NCBI GenBank assembly: GCA_946902985.2
Contig: OX336388.2
Span: 292,246,526 to 292,310,525, forward strand
Source of the DNA: Meconema thalassinum
Lineage: Eukaryota > Arthropoda > Insecta > Orthoptera > Tettigoniidae
Length of the DNA: 64,000 nucleotides
Direction: 5' to 3'
The position numbers and the translations under genes are program-made. Positions 31,709 through 43,155 of this stretch are shown piece after piece. Every line of letters starts with the position of its first letter. Position 1 is the stretch's first letter. The notes beneath the pieces were generated by a model, which had not been told where the DNA came from, did not search any database, and saw only the letters and a program-made list of their open reading frames with translations.

Positions 31709-32929
31709 TTCTTTTCATTGATAATCACATCAATATTCTCAGCTTATTCTGACAGAATGTCTATAGCACTTTGTAACTGTCGAATGCTTCCTGACGTTAG
31801 GGCCATGTCATCCGCAGATATATAGACTATTGACATTCGACGTACCGTATTTATTTTGATCTATTTTGTAACATCGTATGTGCGAACATTGAACAGAATT
31901 GGACTGAGAGGGTCACCTTGAATTAATAACCCATTTGTCTGCAATATCCACTTTGATGAACTGATACTAGGCCTATCACTTACGTGGATATAGTTTTCTT
32001 CTAGCATACAGCTTCTATGCGCAAGGTCGTGGGTTCAAACCCGGCCGAAGTCGTCGGATTTTTTTAAGAGCGCTAAAAATCCCTCAGTATGCCTTGCAGT
32101 GGAGGAGAAGTAAAGATTTAAGGCATGAAAAAGAACCTTCCACTAACTACACTTGTGTGAAGCCACAATTTGTAGGTTTGAATTGATTACACTCTATTAG
32201 TTCCAACGTTCGCTGCCAGGAGCCGACTTCAGTGGCATCTAGTAACCAAGTTAAGAACTAGTAGTCGTTGACGGTGGCGTTTGGTAACAAAAGTAGGAAC
32301 TAATTGAAAATTGAATGTCTGCAGTCCTTACTTGAATTAACAACAGATAACACACACTAATACAGCCATCACAAGTAAAACCGGTTATCAGACAGATTCT
32401 ACACACACCCGAAGTACACGGGGCTACATCACCGCTTGTCGCAGCCCCTAAACTGAGGAAGCAACCAACCGATCTTTTTTGTAACATCATATGTGAGGAC
32501 ATTGAACAGAATTGGACTGAGAGGGTCACCTCTTCTACAATTTCCACTGTGATGTACTGACTCTATCACTTACGTGGATGTAGTTCTCTGCTAACATATT
32601 TGTTATTATACGAGTCATCCAATGGCGTCCGACAGTTTCCTCTAACTTGTCTAGGAGTTTTCCCCTATTGACAAAACCAAACCCTTTTTTGTAATCCACG
32701 AATTTTCCTCCCTCCTTATAAACTTTCTGGTGTAGATCCTTCATTAGGTTTGCTGCCGCCTCCAGCGTTGATTCTTTAGGTCCAAAGCCATACTGTTCCT
32801 CAGATAAATGAGGCCCGGCTATGTAACGTATTCTTCGTGCTTTATCCTTGTGAATAATTTAAAAGTCACCGACTCAAGCGCAACTCTATACGAATTAGGA
32901 TTGCTTCCATCTCCTTTTTCTTTACATAG
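31709..32929 (-). pseudogene. Degraded LINE reverse transcriptase (split by SINE and I-clade LINE)
   Basis: Minus-strand translations give EEQYGFGPKESTLEAA and FVDYKKGFGFVNRGKLL (32535-32830), then the palm region GDPLSPILFNV (near 31900) and a degraded catalytic box with IRQLQSAIDILSE (31700-31800). The upstream part continues across the I-clade LINE insertion at 56107-56250. A SINE at 32006-32472 interrupts it. Many stops; an old copy. Confidence 0.65.
32006..32472 (+). repeat. SINE family B copy
   Basis: Here in plus orientation: head GGTTCAAACCCGGCCGAAG at 32031-32049, the usual body, and the tail GAGGAAGCAACCAACC. The first part of the tRNA-like head is missing. Confidence 0.85.
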
Positions 32930-32941
32930 TAATTTGATTAC

Positions 32942-33095
32942 CCCCCGTGTGGATTACGGGTTAGAATACACCCACGGTCGTAGGAGGCGACATGACTGAC
33001 TTTGATTTGGAAGACCCCCTGTGGATGGGGAGGGCAGAATTCATCCACGGTATCCCCTGCCTGTCGTAAAAGGCGAATAATAGGGGGGGGGGCCT
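32942..33095 (+). repeat. Two tandem 5' blocks of the I-clade LINE
   Basis: CCCCGTGTGGATTACGGG with ACACCCACGGTCGTAGGAGG (32943-32993) is repeated in diverged form at 33014-33085 (CCCCTGTGGATGGGG, ATCCACGGTATCCCC, CTGTCGTAAAAGGCG). This motif set is common at 5' ends of insect LINEs, from memory. Tandem 5' blocks in LINEs usually act as internal promoters; that role is inferred here. Confidence 0.6.
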
Positions 33096-33460
33096 TATTA
33101 AGGTCTTTTTCGACTTCCGGTCCCATTTTTTATTTGACCCTTAGAAATAAACGTGCATGTTGCCTGGGGAAGGGCCACCAACTTGGCCATCTGGCCAGAA
33201 AGCCTGGACGGTATGCCCCATCCCGTCAGGTTGGTGCGCCATGTACCCTACAGTAGTATCCGCCTTACAACGAAGGTCCCTGCACGGCCGAATACTGGAG
33301 CCGAGCATATCACTTTGCATTCCGAGGGGTATGTGTCTGTTCAAGGCACTGGGACCCCGGGCAATACCTGCTAAGCCAGGTAGGTATTGCCTTGGCTGGG
33401 TGGCGCCCACAGTGATGACCTTCGTTCGGAGTAGGTAGTATTCGGGGAGGATGATTCGGG

Positions 33461-35221
33461 ATGACCACTAAAAGATCGAAAAATTCATCACAGGGTGGCC
33501 CCCATAAAAAGCCGACTCTGGAGTGCCATGTAAATGAAGAATTTAACAAGCGTTTTCCGGTTGATAGGTCTCCTCGCTACCTGGTAGCTACCAGGACAGA
33601 CGGGGAATATTTTAAACTCATCTTTTCAGAACAAATTGAGGGGAAATTTGGTGACCTAAGCGGAATTCCCAAACTCCGGAACGAGCAGCTCTTGCTGCAT
33701 ACATTTAGCCGGCAGCAAACCGAAACGTTGCTGGAATGCACGCATTTCGACGAAATTCCTGTTAAGGTCACTAAGCACGAAACGCTGAATGAGGCCCGCG
33801 GAGTTATATTTCACCACGACCTCATTCTTAATAGCGATGTTGAACTAATGCGGGATCTGGGGAAGAAAGGCGTCTCCAAAATTAGGCACATCACCCGAAA
33901 GATTGGAGAGAAAAGCGCTTTCATTCTCCATTTTGAGGGTGATGTGGTTCCTAAACAGGTGAAGGTCATGTCCTACCATTGTGGCGGTCGACCGTACATC
34001 CCTCCACCTATGCGCTGCTACCAGTGCCAGAGATTCGGGCATGTTTCCGCCAGGTGTACTGCGAAGGCCGTTTTAGAGAGTGTGACAAAGGGACACATGA
34101 GGGTGAGAGGTGTACGCCTCCCCCGATTTGTCCCAACTGCCAAGGAAGTCACTCTCCCCGGTCAAAGCAGTGCCCTGAATTCACTAAGGAAGCCAAGATC
34201 CAGGAGATCAGGGCCCTTGACAGGCTTTCACATCACAACGCCCGCAAGAGGTACCGTGATATGAACGCCCCCGAATTCCGGGTATCGTTCGCAGCTGCAG
34301 CGACGCCCTCATTCACCCTGCCGTTTCTGTTCCAAGTGCAGTACCCTCAAGTTCTACTTATACGAGTATTTTAAAATCTCCCCTCGCTGTAACATCGAGA
34401 CCTATTAGCCCAAAGCAGGCATCTCAACTTTCTTCTGCCCCTGAGAAGAAATTACCGGTTAAACCATCTAAACTGGCAACATCGGAGAAGAAGTCCTCTT
34501 CTCCGAATCGGTCGGCGAACAAGTCTTCCCCAACTAAAAGGGGAAAGAAGACTTTGCCGACCGGGGCTGGACCTTCTTCCAGCCCACCAAATACGAAAAA
34601 TATAGAAGAGAAGAGGAAGACGGTTCGTCGCCGTTTCTCTCGCCCTCCTTCTGACGGGGTGGCTACTGTCTCTGATGGCCTTCCGCTCCCACGACCACCA
34701 AGGGAGCGAAGCTGGCTGAAGCCAAACCCGTCCGTATGGAGGAACTCCCCTATAAAAAGGAAAAAAGATCGGTGGAGAAGAGAGGAACGGTTGAGCGCCG
34801 TTTCTCTTCCTCTCCTCAAGACAGGGCTGCTCAGGTATCTGCTGGCCATCCCGCTCCCACCACCATCAGTGATGCCGTGCCAGCAGGAGCGGCCATGTTT
34901 TGCAAGGAACTGGCGCCGGTGGGGAAGGGACCATCTACTTCCCCAAATAGACGTCAGCGCCGATCAAGAAAGAAATCTCTTCGGGACGTGTCGGGGACAG
35001 ACACCCAGTGTTCGGACCGGGAGAAAGTCTCTCGACACCGCTCTCGCTCTTCTCCAAGAGCGAGAATCGTGAAGTCCAACGAGGACAGAGCGGCATCCAG
35101 GAGAGCGCCCCCTCCATTTTCTTCGTCTTCGAACGGAGATGTGGAGATTGAGGTGTGCTCTCCTGCCCCATCATCTCCAACTAGAGATGGGGAAGGGTGT
35201 CAAACGGTCAAGCGTAATTAG
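33461..35221 (+). pseudogene. I-clade LINE ORF1 (Gag-like, CCHC knuckles), frameshifted
   Basis: From ATG 33461 the frame encodes a nucleic-acid-binding Gag-like protein: a basic N-terminus, an RRM-like region, and the first CCHC knuckle CYQCQRFGHVSARC at about 34014-34055. The next knuckles (CPNCQGSHSPRSKQC) are in another frame, so a one-base shift lies near 34060. A serine, proline and arginine-rich tail follows in two further frames and ends at TAG 35219. It would package LINE RNA. Confidence 0.75.
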
Positions 35222-35249
35222 AAGACCCACATCTACTTAAGTCCACACC

Positions 35250-36098
35250 ATGGCACTATTACAATGGAACTGTAATAGCTATTCTGGTCATCTCGCTGAG
35301 TTAAGTCAATTAATATCTTCGTTTTCGGCAACCATTGTCTGTCTTCAGGAATCCAGGTTTCGTCCTGGACATGAGACAACAATGCGTCACCTCAAACTCT
35401 TCTCTAAAGACCGGGTGGATGGAGCTGTGGCCGCTGGTGGCGTCTGCACTCTCGTCCACTTTAACCTCTTTGGTGAAGAGGTGCCGTTGCGTACTCAGCT
35501 AGAAGCAGTCGTAGTTCGTACTTCGTTGCCAGTAATGGCAACTGTATGTAACGTGTACAACCCGCCTGATTCTCAACCGGATTACGACCAACTGGTGGAT
35601 CTAGTCTCTCAGTGCCCCCCTCCTTTTCTCCTTCTGGGAGATGTTAATGCCCACAACACCATCTGGGGCTCCGCTACCACTAGCGGTAGAGGGAGATATT
35701 TTGAGAGACTGATCAGGCGGCTGGACCTGTGTTTGTTGAACACAGGGGAAACTACGCACTTCTCTATTGCTCACGGCACTTATGCAAGTGTCGATATCAC
35801 CTTGTGCAGTCGTGCGCTGGTTCCCCTGCTACAGTGGGGTGAACACGATGACCCTTGTAATAGTGACCATTTCCCGATTATCGTTACTCTTCCGAACCAG
35901 AGAGCCATCGAGATACCAAGTCGATGGCTTCTCCATCGGGCTGATTGGCCAACTTTCACGGCACGTGCGGTGTTTGCCGAAGATACCTTTGAGAGTGTCA
36001 ACGATCATACCATTCACATAACGATTGGTATTTTGGCTGCTGCTGAGGAAACAATACCTTCCTCATCCGGCAACTCCCGCCGGAAACTTGTCGCTTGA
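35250..36098 (+). CDS. I-clade LINE ORF2: apurinic-type endonuclease domain
   Basis: ATG at 35250 starts a 282-residue open part of ORF2. Endonuclease motifs in order are QWNCNS (5-10), CLQESRF (31-37), VYNPPDS, LLGDVNAHNTIWGS (near 128) and SDHFPI (near 206), i.e. the catalytic Asn, Glu, Asp and His of the exonuclease-endonuclease-phosphatase fold. This enzyme nicks target DNA for priming. The frame stops at TGA 36096-36098, after which homologous sequence continues directly, so the stop is a lesion. Confidence 0.85.
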   Translation: MALLQWNCNSYSGHLAELSQLISSFSATIVCLQESRFRPGHETTMRHLKLFSKDRVDGAVAAGGVCTLVHFNLFGEEVPLRTQLEAVVVRTSLPVMATVCNVYNPPDSQPDYDQLVDLVSQCPPPFLLLGDVNAHNTIWGSATTSGRGRYFERLIRRLDLCLLNTGETTHFSIAHGTYASVDITLCSRALVPLLQWGEHDDPCNSDHFPIIVTLPNQRAIEIPSRWLLHRADWPTFTARAVFAEDTFESVNDHTIHITIGILAAAEETIPSSSGNSRRKLVA

Positions 36099-37818
36099 TG
36101 GACAGCCGAGATTGCAGCAGCCATTAAAGATCGTCGACGTGCTTTCAAATGCTATCGGAGGCAAAACACTATGGCCAACCTTATCACCTTTAAAAGGATG
36201 CGTGCTAGAGCCCGATATCTGTTTCGGGAGAGTAATAAAACGACATGGGAAAAGTATGTGTCGTCTTTGACGGCGCATACTCCTTCATCTCAAGTGTGGA
36301 CTAAGCTTCGTCGGATCTCTGGACTCCCGACATCATTGATGATATCCGGAGTCTCCTTCAACGGAGACATCCTCACGGACAATCTTGCCATTGTCAACAG
36401 AAATGGATCGCACTTCAGTAATGTATCCTGCTCTGGAAGTTATGATCCTCCATTTCTGACTCTGAAACGGAAGGCAGAGGCTCACCCTTGTCCTTTGCCA
36501 CTGCTGCTTCGGAGTCCTACAATGTACCATTCTCTGAATGGGAACTGCGCAGTGCGCTTGCACTGTGGGGATACGACTCCTGGACCGGACAATATCTATA
36601 ATCAAATGCTAAAACATCCGTGCGAATCCAGCATAAAACAACTGTTGGTCCACTTCAATCGTATATGGATTGAAGGGGACTTTCCATCTCAATGGCGAGA
36701 GGGGATCGTGATACCGATTCCCAAGGCTTGAAAGGATCTCAAGCTTGTAAGCAGCTATAGGCCCATTTGTATGACAAATGGCCTATGTAAGCTGCTGGGG
36801 AAGAAGGTGAACCGTCGACTGGTGTGGTTCTTGGAGGAGAGAGGTCTCCTGTCAGAGTACCAATGTGGATTTCGCTCTCATCTCATCTGGTGCGACTTGA
36901 GAGCTCTATACAGGAGGCATATCTCCGAAAGCACACCTAGTCTCGGTTTTCTTTGACCTCGAGAAAGCCTACGACAACACATGGCGCTACGGGACCCTTT
37001 CCACCCTTCACAAGTGAGGACTCCATGGTAATCTACCAACTTTCATTGCGAATTTCATGTCCGTCCGACTCTTCCGTGTTAGGCTCGGTAGGACATTATC
37101 GCAATATTATCACCAAGAAAAAGGTGTTCTTCAGGGTTCTGTGCTGAGTGTCACCTTGTTCGCGATTGCCATAAACGGCATTGTTACGGCCGCCGGGTCC
37201 ACGGTAGTTCCATCGCTATATGTAGACGATTTAGCTCTGCATTACAGCTCTGGAAGTATGGCAGTCGTGGAACGGCAATTGCAGCTAATTATCAACCGGG
37301 TCGACAGGTGGGCTCACGACCGGGGTTTTCATTTTTCAGCTGCGAAACCCTCCGTCGTCCATTTTTGTCGGCTCGGGAGGCTGCATTTACACCCGGAACT
37401 ACATCTCAGGGATATTGCGTTGCCGTTGGTTGACACTTATCGCTTCCTGGGGCTCCATTTCGATAGCACAGTAACGTGGCAGCCCCATATACGGCAATTA
37501 AAAATGACATGTCTCAGGAAACTGAACATGCTCAAGTTTCTTAGTGGCACTACGTAGGGGGGATGACCGTGCGGTGCTGCTAGGCTTCTACCAAGCCCTC
37601 GTCCTGTCCCTGCTAGACTATGGTTCTGCGGCATACGGTTCATCAAGGCCGGCAACCTTGAAAATGCTGGACAGTATCCACCATAGTGGCGTTAGGCTGG
37701 CTACCGGTGCCTTCCTGACCAGCCCGATACCCAGCCTAATCGCCGAATCGGGTGTTCCACCTTTAAATTATAGACACCAACATATGCTTTTAGCATATGC
37801 TGCCAATGTGCGTCAAAG
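36099..37818 (+). pseudogene. I-clade LINE ORF2: reverse transcriptase domain (broken)
   Basis: Pieces in several frames: TPGPDNIYNQMLKH (near 36575), SSYRPICMTNGLCKLLGK after a stop at 36729-36731, FFDLEKAYDNTW (near 36950), GVLQGSVLSVTLFAIAING (near 37130) and the catalytic YVDD at 37219-37230. The thumb follows to MLLAYAANVRQRP, where the palindrome interrupts the gene. At least three shifts or stops. It continues after the insertion at 54846. Confidence 0.8.
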
Positions 37819-37824
37819 GCCGTA
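37819..37824 (+). repeat. Left target-site duplication of the 17-kb element (GCCGTA)
   Basis: GCCGTA directly precedes the inverted terminus and is repeated at 54840-54845 directly after the other terminus. Removing one copy with the element restores continuity of the LINE. Confidence 0.9.
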
Positions 37825-38229
37825 AGTAGTGGGGTAAGGAGAGAGCTGCTCCACTTTTTATTGAGCCACCCTCGTATCGGCCCCGAACCTGATATCTCGC
37901 TAACCAAACATGGGATTAGACCATACAGGGTGTCCTAACACTCATAGTGACGTCCCCTACTTTCCTATAGCCTCTTAATTTAATTAAAAGACCAAAACTA
38001 AAAGGTCATTCGCGAGTAGTGGGCTAGTGTTGGTTTCCTCAAGTCGCGCTCGTGCTTGAATATGTATGGCTATGTTGGGAAAGGGTTAGGTGGTGGGAAG
38101 GGAGTAGGGTCGAGTGAGGGGTCGTTTAGAAGGTATTTTATCCGCTCTAGGTGATGGTGAGGTTATTTTTTAAAATGGATGGAATTTGGAAAGGCCATTT
38201 GGGGTAAACATGTTGTTTTTTGATATTTT

Positions 38230-39050
38230 GGCGATGAATGTTTTTTTATACGCATGCGCACTTGAGGAGTTTTGTAAGAGGGCGGGCTTTTTAAATGATG
38301 ATTTATAAATGAGTGTTTTTTAATATGTATTGAAATAAACCCCAAAAACTAATAGGTCATCGGCTTTTTACTATCTCGCTAATCAATAATCGGATTTAAA
38401 CCTATGGGGTGTCCTAGGACTCGTGGTGAACTCTCCTTTTTCTATGGACAGGGTATATCCACCCCAAAATAAAAACTACCCTTACCCGGGGGGATGAAAT
38501 AGTAATTTATTTTTGTATGCTTACGAACTTGGCGGCTTTTGTAAGAGGGCGGACTTTTTAAATGATAATTTATAAATGAGTGTTTTTTTAAATGTATTGA
38601 AATAAACCCCAAAAAACTAATAGGTCATCGGCTTTTTAGTATCTCGCTAACCAATTATCGGATTTAAACATATGGGGTGTCCTAGGACTCGTAGTGAACT
38701 CCCCTTTTCTATGGACGGGGTATATTCACTCTAAAATAAAAACTACCCTTACCCGGGGGATGAAATAGTAATTTATTTTTGTATACCTACGAACTTGGCG
38801 GTTTTTGTAAAAGAGCGGGCTTATTAAATGATGATTTATAAATGAGTGTTTTTTAATATGTATTTAAATAAACCAAAAAAAACTAATAGGTCATCGGCTT
38901 TTTACTATCTCGCTAACCAATAATCGGATTTAAACGTATGAGGTGTCGTAGGACTCGTGGTGAACTCCCCTTTTCTATGGATGGGGTATATTCACCCCAA
39001 AATAAAAACTACCCTTACCCGGGGGGGGGGGTGAAATAGTAATATTTTTT
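38230..39050 (+). repeat. Subterminal tandem array, left arm
   Basis: A unit of about 268 bp recurs three times, marked by CTCGCTAACCAAT near 38373, 38642 and 38910, each followed by GGTGTCCTAGGACTCG (or a variant), a CCCCTTTTCTATGG block and CTACCCTTACCCGGG. Related shorter versions of the CTCGCTAACCAA motif appear at about 37895 and, as CTCGCGAACCAAT, at about 39229. Mirrored at about 53620-54430. Confidence 0.85.
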
Positions 39051-39298
39051 TGTATGTGTGCGCACGGACGGGTTTTGTCAAAAGGACCTAACTATACGTT
39101 TGTTAATATTTTCTGAACCCCTGATGGGATTTTGCCATAGACAGTATCCTAACCCTGGGGGTGACGCCCCGTTTTTGAATGTATGATTCATTTTTGTCGA
39201 AAGGGCCTAACGACACTTTTGTTCATATCTCGCGAACCAATCATGCTAGGGACTTGTATGAGGGGTCCTAGCACTTGGGGCAACATCCCCTGTTTGGG

Positions 39299-39710
39299 GG
39301 TGAAACTACCCCCCAAAATTGAAAAATCCATATCTCGGAAACGAAGAATCCTAAAATTAGGTGTGATAGCTTAAAAAATAGGGGATGATATAGGCTTTTA
39401 CCTCGATGGATCATTTCACCCCTAAAACAGTAAATAGTCATGTTATGGGGAAAAAACGTGTTAAACACCTAAAAATGATAAATGAACCTAAGATCTTTTG
39501 TTTTTGATGAAAAATAGCAGGGGGGTGAAACTACCCCCCAAAATTGAAAAATCCATATCTCGAAAACGAAGAATCCTAAAATTAGGTGTGATAGCTTAAA
39601 AAATAGGGGATGGTATAGGCTTTTACCTCGATGGATCATTTCACCCCTAAAACAGTAAATAGTCATGTTATGGGGAAAAAACGTGTTAAACACCTAAAAG
39701 CATAAGCATC
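39299..39710 (+). repeat. Tandem pair of about 226-bp units, left arm
   Basis: GGTGAAACTACCCCCCAAAA begins both units (39299 and 39525). They share ATCCATATCTCG, CCTAAAATTAGGTGTG and AAACACCTAAAA. Mirrored at about 52965-53375. Reading frames through the two units are repeats of each other and are not taken as genes. Confidence 0.85.
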
Positions 39711-39813
39711 TTTGTGAAACCATGCTTTAATGGACATGTGTATGGAGGATGATTGTTGTTATTATTATTATTAGGTAATTATGGATTAATGTGAGTATAG
39801 ATAACTAACCAGT

Positions 39814-40028
39814 GGGGAGCGTGATGGCGCAGGTGCTTAGCTGCTCGTCTTTACCCGGACGGCTGGGGTTCAAATCCCGGTGACAGCGGGGGTTGGAATT
39901 TTCACTTGAAAAATCACGTGGCGTCAGAAAGGGCATTCGGCCTTAAATCCCCGGCAAAAATGAAAATGAGGCTGGTTGGCTCCGGCGACTCAAAATAATA
40001 GGGAAAAGCCGAAGAAAGAAAAAATGGT
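39814..40028 (+). repeat. SINE family D copy, left arm
   Basis: 215 bp with tRNA-like head (GGGGAGCGTGATGGCGCAGG, B-box GGTTCAAATCC) and tail GCCGAAGAAAGAAAAAATGG. Target duplication AACTAACCAGT/AACTCACCAGT at 39803-39813 and 40029-40039. A mirror copy with the same duplication sits in the right arm. Confidence 0.9.
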
Positions 40029-40669
40029 AACTCACCAGTAATAGTAAACATTGGTTTGAGGTGTTGAAGAAGTCAGGATGGGCAACCCTTTGCCCTGGTT
40101 CACGAATGAACCCCAAAAAGTTTTACCTGTCAAGACTCAGTATACCCTGTTGCAGTCTTGAGAGAAAAAAAATCGAACCGGGGCCTCTGTGGTGACAATG
40201 GAGCTATATTCATGATGATTTTTAAACAAACATACGCTTGCCTACTACCGCTGTGTTGAATCTGCACAGAGACTCTGGCTTTTGTTTGTCTAGTGTCCCT
40301 TGGCGATAACAGCACAGCGACCTTGTCAGTAAGTTTCATATTACTCATTTGCATGATAGCGGGCGTGCTCTGCACATGACTAGATCGTTGTTAGGTTTGA
40401 CAAAGGCTTAGTGAAGCTTATGGCAATCTTGAAATGAATGTCATGGTATAGTCGGGGTTGGAAGGCAAGACCTCAGTGTTGACAACCAAGTAGGTTAACC
40501 ACTACACGGTGAGATGGTCAAATAATAATGTAACAGAACATATAGAAACGTTTTCTATAGTTTAACGAATTGGCATACCATGAGAGGTGTAGGTAATGGA
40601 AATTGAATCCTTAGCTGATGATCTATAGCCATGCCCACGTATAAGCTATCATGGTAGAAAAAGAATGGT

Positions 40670-40735
40670 ATGGCTTGTTTTAAACGGAGAATAATAATTG
40701 TGTTTACTGTGAAACACAAATCTGAATTTAAAATA
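40670..40735 (+). repeat. Direct repeat 1 flanking repeat A, left arm
   Basis: TATGGCTTGTTTTAAACGG followed by GTGTTTACTGTGAAACAC recurs at 42070-42131 in the same orientation, 1.4 kb away. The pair encloses repeat A. It could be a short terminal direct repeat or a duplication made during an insertion. Confidence 0.7.
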
Positions 40736-40992
40736 ATTAATTTAAAATAATTAATTTAAAATTAACTAATATAAAATTAGTTTAGTACGCTGAAGTTAAA
40801 ATGAATAATGATCACGTTAAAGACAGCCAGTTTCAAAGCCATGAGAACTAAGTGAACAAAGTATAAAATTCATGAGCCAGTGAGGAATTCAACATGCTGT
40901 CCTTTGGACAAGAGAGAAGCGTTCTACAGCGACCCTCAATGGTTTGGGTCATCGTAAAGATGAAAATTAAATCTAAGCTACTACACTCTTAT

Positions 40993-41596
40993 ATACTAGA
41001 AGAAGAAATGGAAAACAATAGGTCAAATAAAGAACAGAAGGAATAAAAAATGGCCCTCAACCCTCAAGCATGTGGATTGAGGGAGTTGGAAGGAAGGAGA
41101 GCCATGAAAGGCAGATAAAAAAGTATACTAGGAGAGGCTTTGTCCCAGAGGTAATGGATAAAGAGGAGGTAAACTGGACTCAGCTCAGAAATCCCTTGGG
41201 GTCGCCAACTTCCAAACTGATCAGCCCTTGAGGGTGTAGCCATATGCAGAGTGCACCGCAAGTGGTGGGGCTAAATACACCCTACCTTCTTGAGGGGGGG
41301 CATGAGCAAAAGACAGGAAATAACATGAAAATAAAAACAAGGCTGCCTCCTCAGGATATCAGAAAAAATAAATAAACAAGGGCCAATGAAGTTGCAAAAG
41401 GAAGAGACTCCCTAGGGCTCGGATACCCTAATCATGTTGGGGTCGGTAGAGAACAAGAGTTGAGCAAGTGTGGTCGACAGGAAATATGACAGAGAGGAGC
41501 CTAGCACAAGTTAGTGGAAGCAATGACGGTCTCAGCTGGGACTCCGTGATCGTCAACCTACATGACACTAGATATGACGCCCAGGGGTGGAATTAA
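40993..41596. repeat. Repeat family A copy, left arm
   Basis: Diverged copy of 8441-8985, in the same orientation, lying between the two direct repeats at 40670 and 42070. Confidence 0.7.
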
Positions 41597-42470
41597 AGAC
41601 CTCTTTTGTTTTATATCACATGGCATGTCTTATAATGCAATACTGGTCCTAGGGTATGCAAAAAGGTATTAGAAACTCAGCTAATAATAGTGTGCTTGCC
41701 CATGATTATTTTCCCAAGTATAGTACATGGGACTGATAACCATGATTTCCAAGCCCCTAAGTAAGACAAAAAACAAATGATTTTCATTTTTCCAATGAGT
41801 TGGGGTGAGGTGAGGTGAGTTTTCTATACACCAAACTGATGTGGTTTCCCACTTCTACTCCAGGCAAATGCACATTTGATGTTATGAATAGTCAAATGGT
41901 TTGCAACTGCCCAATGCTAGGACCTGATTAGTGGCTTTTAAAAAATGGAATGGAATGGAGTACACTTTCCCCAAAACCAACAAGAGGAGTGTTCGATCCC
42001 CCACAACAACCATCCTTAAAGTCAATATAAATGACTATGCACTTCAGCTCATGACGGTCTCCTCTATTGTATGGCTTGTTTTAAACGGAGAATAATTGTG
42101 TTTACTGTGAAACACAAATCTGAATTTAAAAAAAGTCCTCTCGGCACGCCGGAAGGCGAGGTAGATTTCACCGGACAAACTTGGGGATAGGCGAAAATAG
42201 GCAGAATATGCAGGTTTTCGTAGAAGGATCAGACCCCATTTATTGCGAGAAGGTATTTTATAATTGGAGCTTAATTAACTTTGTTTTTCGTCATTTTATG
42301 CTTATTTTAAAAATTGTATTGTCTTATGTGGAACGGTAACCTTTTTGTCATTTGGGGTCCATTTTTATACTTGTGGTCACACTGTCCTTATGCAAGGTTT
42401 CGACACTGATGTGTAACTATGTAACGGTCTGTTACTTTTTCACGCAAAATTATATCTCCCGCAGAGATTT

Positions 42471-42831
42471 TGGTTGGTTCCTCAGTTTAGGGGCTGCGAC
42501 AACACGGTCATGTAACCCTGTGTACTTATGAATGGCTGTATTAGTCTGTAATTCAGGTAAGGACTGCAGACGGTCAATTTCAGGCAGTAGTTCCTAATGT
42601 TGCTACCAGGTACTACCGTCAACGACACTTACCTGTGAACTTGGCTACTAGATGCCACCACAACCAGCAACTCGCAACGAACGTTGGAACTTCCCCTCCA
42701 AAGGAAAGCATACTGAGGGATTTTTAGCGCTCTTAGAAAATCCGACGACTTCGGCCGGCTTTGAACTCGCAACCTTGGGCATTGACATTCAGCATGCTTG
42801 CTACCAGTTACGTCACCGAAGCCGCTTCCCA
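42471..42831 (-). repeat. SINE family B copy, left arm
   Basis: Tail-side phrase GGTTGGTTCCTCAGTTTAGG at 42472 and tRNA-like head ending at 42826. Mid-body shortened compared with 59681-60179. Mirrored at 49838-50195. Confidence 0.85.
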
Positions 42832-42842
42832 CTTAGTCAGAT

Positions 42843-43155
42843 GTCAAAGTCAACCCCTGGCACCATTCAGCCCATGACGGGCTAAGGCCGACCAAGCGAC
42901 CGCTGCCCAGCCATTTGGCCTGCAGATATTGGGGTGAAGCGTGATCAGCGCGTCGGGTCCCCTCGGCTGTTAATCTTGGTATTCGTGATCGGGGTGCTGT
43001 CTCACTGTCAGACAGCTACTCAATTGTCCTCACGAGGCTGAGTGCACCCCGTTCCAACCCTCACGTCAGTTATAAAATCCCTGACGGAGCCGGGGATCGA
43101 ACCCGGGGTCTCCGAGTGAGAGGCAGGCGCGCTACCCCCAACACCACGGGGCCGG
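42843..43155 (-). repeat. SINE family C copy, left arm
   Basis: 313 bp. The minus-strand head GGCCCCGTGGTGTTGGGGG with CTCTCACTCGGAG and GGGTTCGATCCCCGG resembles tRNA-Glu. Target duplication CTTAGTCAGAT at 42832-42842 and 43156-43166. Mirror copy at 49509-49821. Confidence 0.9.

Noticed and set aside
33141..33438. Overlapping frames at the start of the I-clade LINE on both strands
   Set aside because: They lie in the 5' untranslated region before ORF1 and overlap each other in several frames without recognisable motifs.
38230..39050. CRISPR array
   Set aside because: The repeats are about 268 bp, contiguous, without unique spacers, and the genome is an insect's.
39268..39693. Two similar 66-74 residue frames
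   Set aside because: They are the same frame repeated by the tandem 226-bp units, do not extend beyond them, and show no domain.
42843..43155. Functional tRNA-Glu genes
   Set aside because: The tRNA-like part is the head of a 313-bp SINE with its own target duplication, and acceptor pairing is poor.
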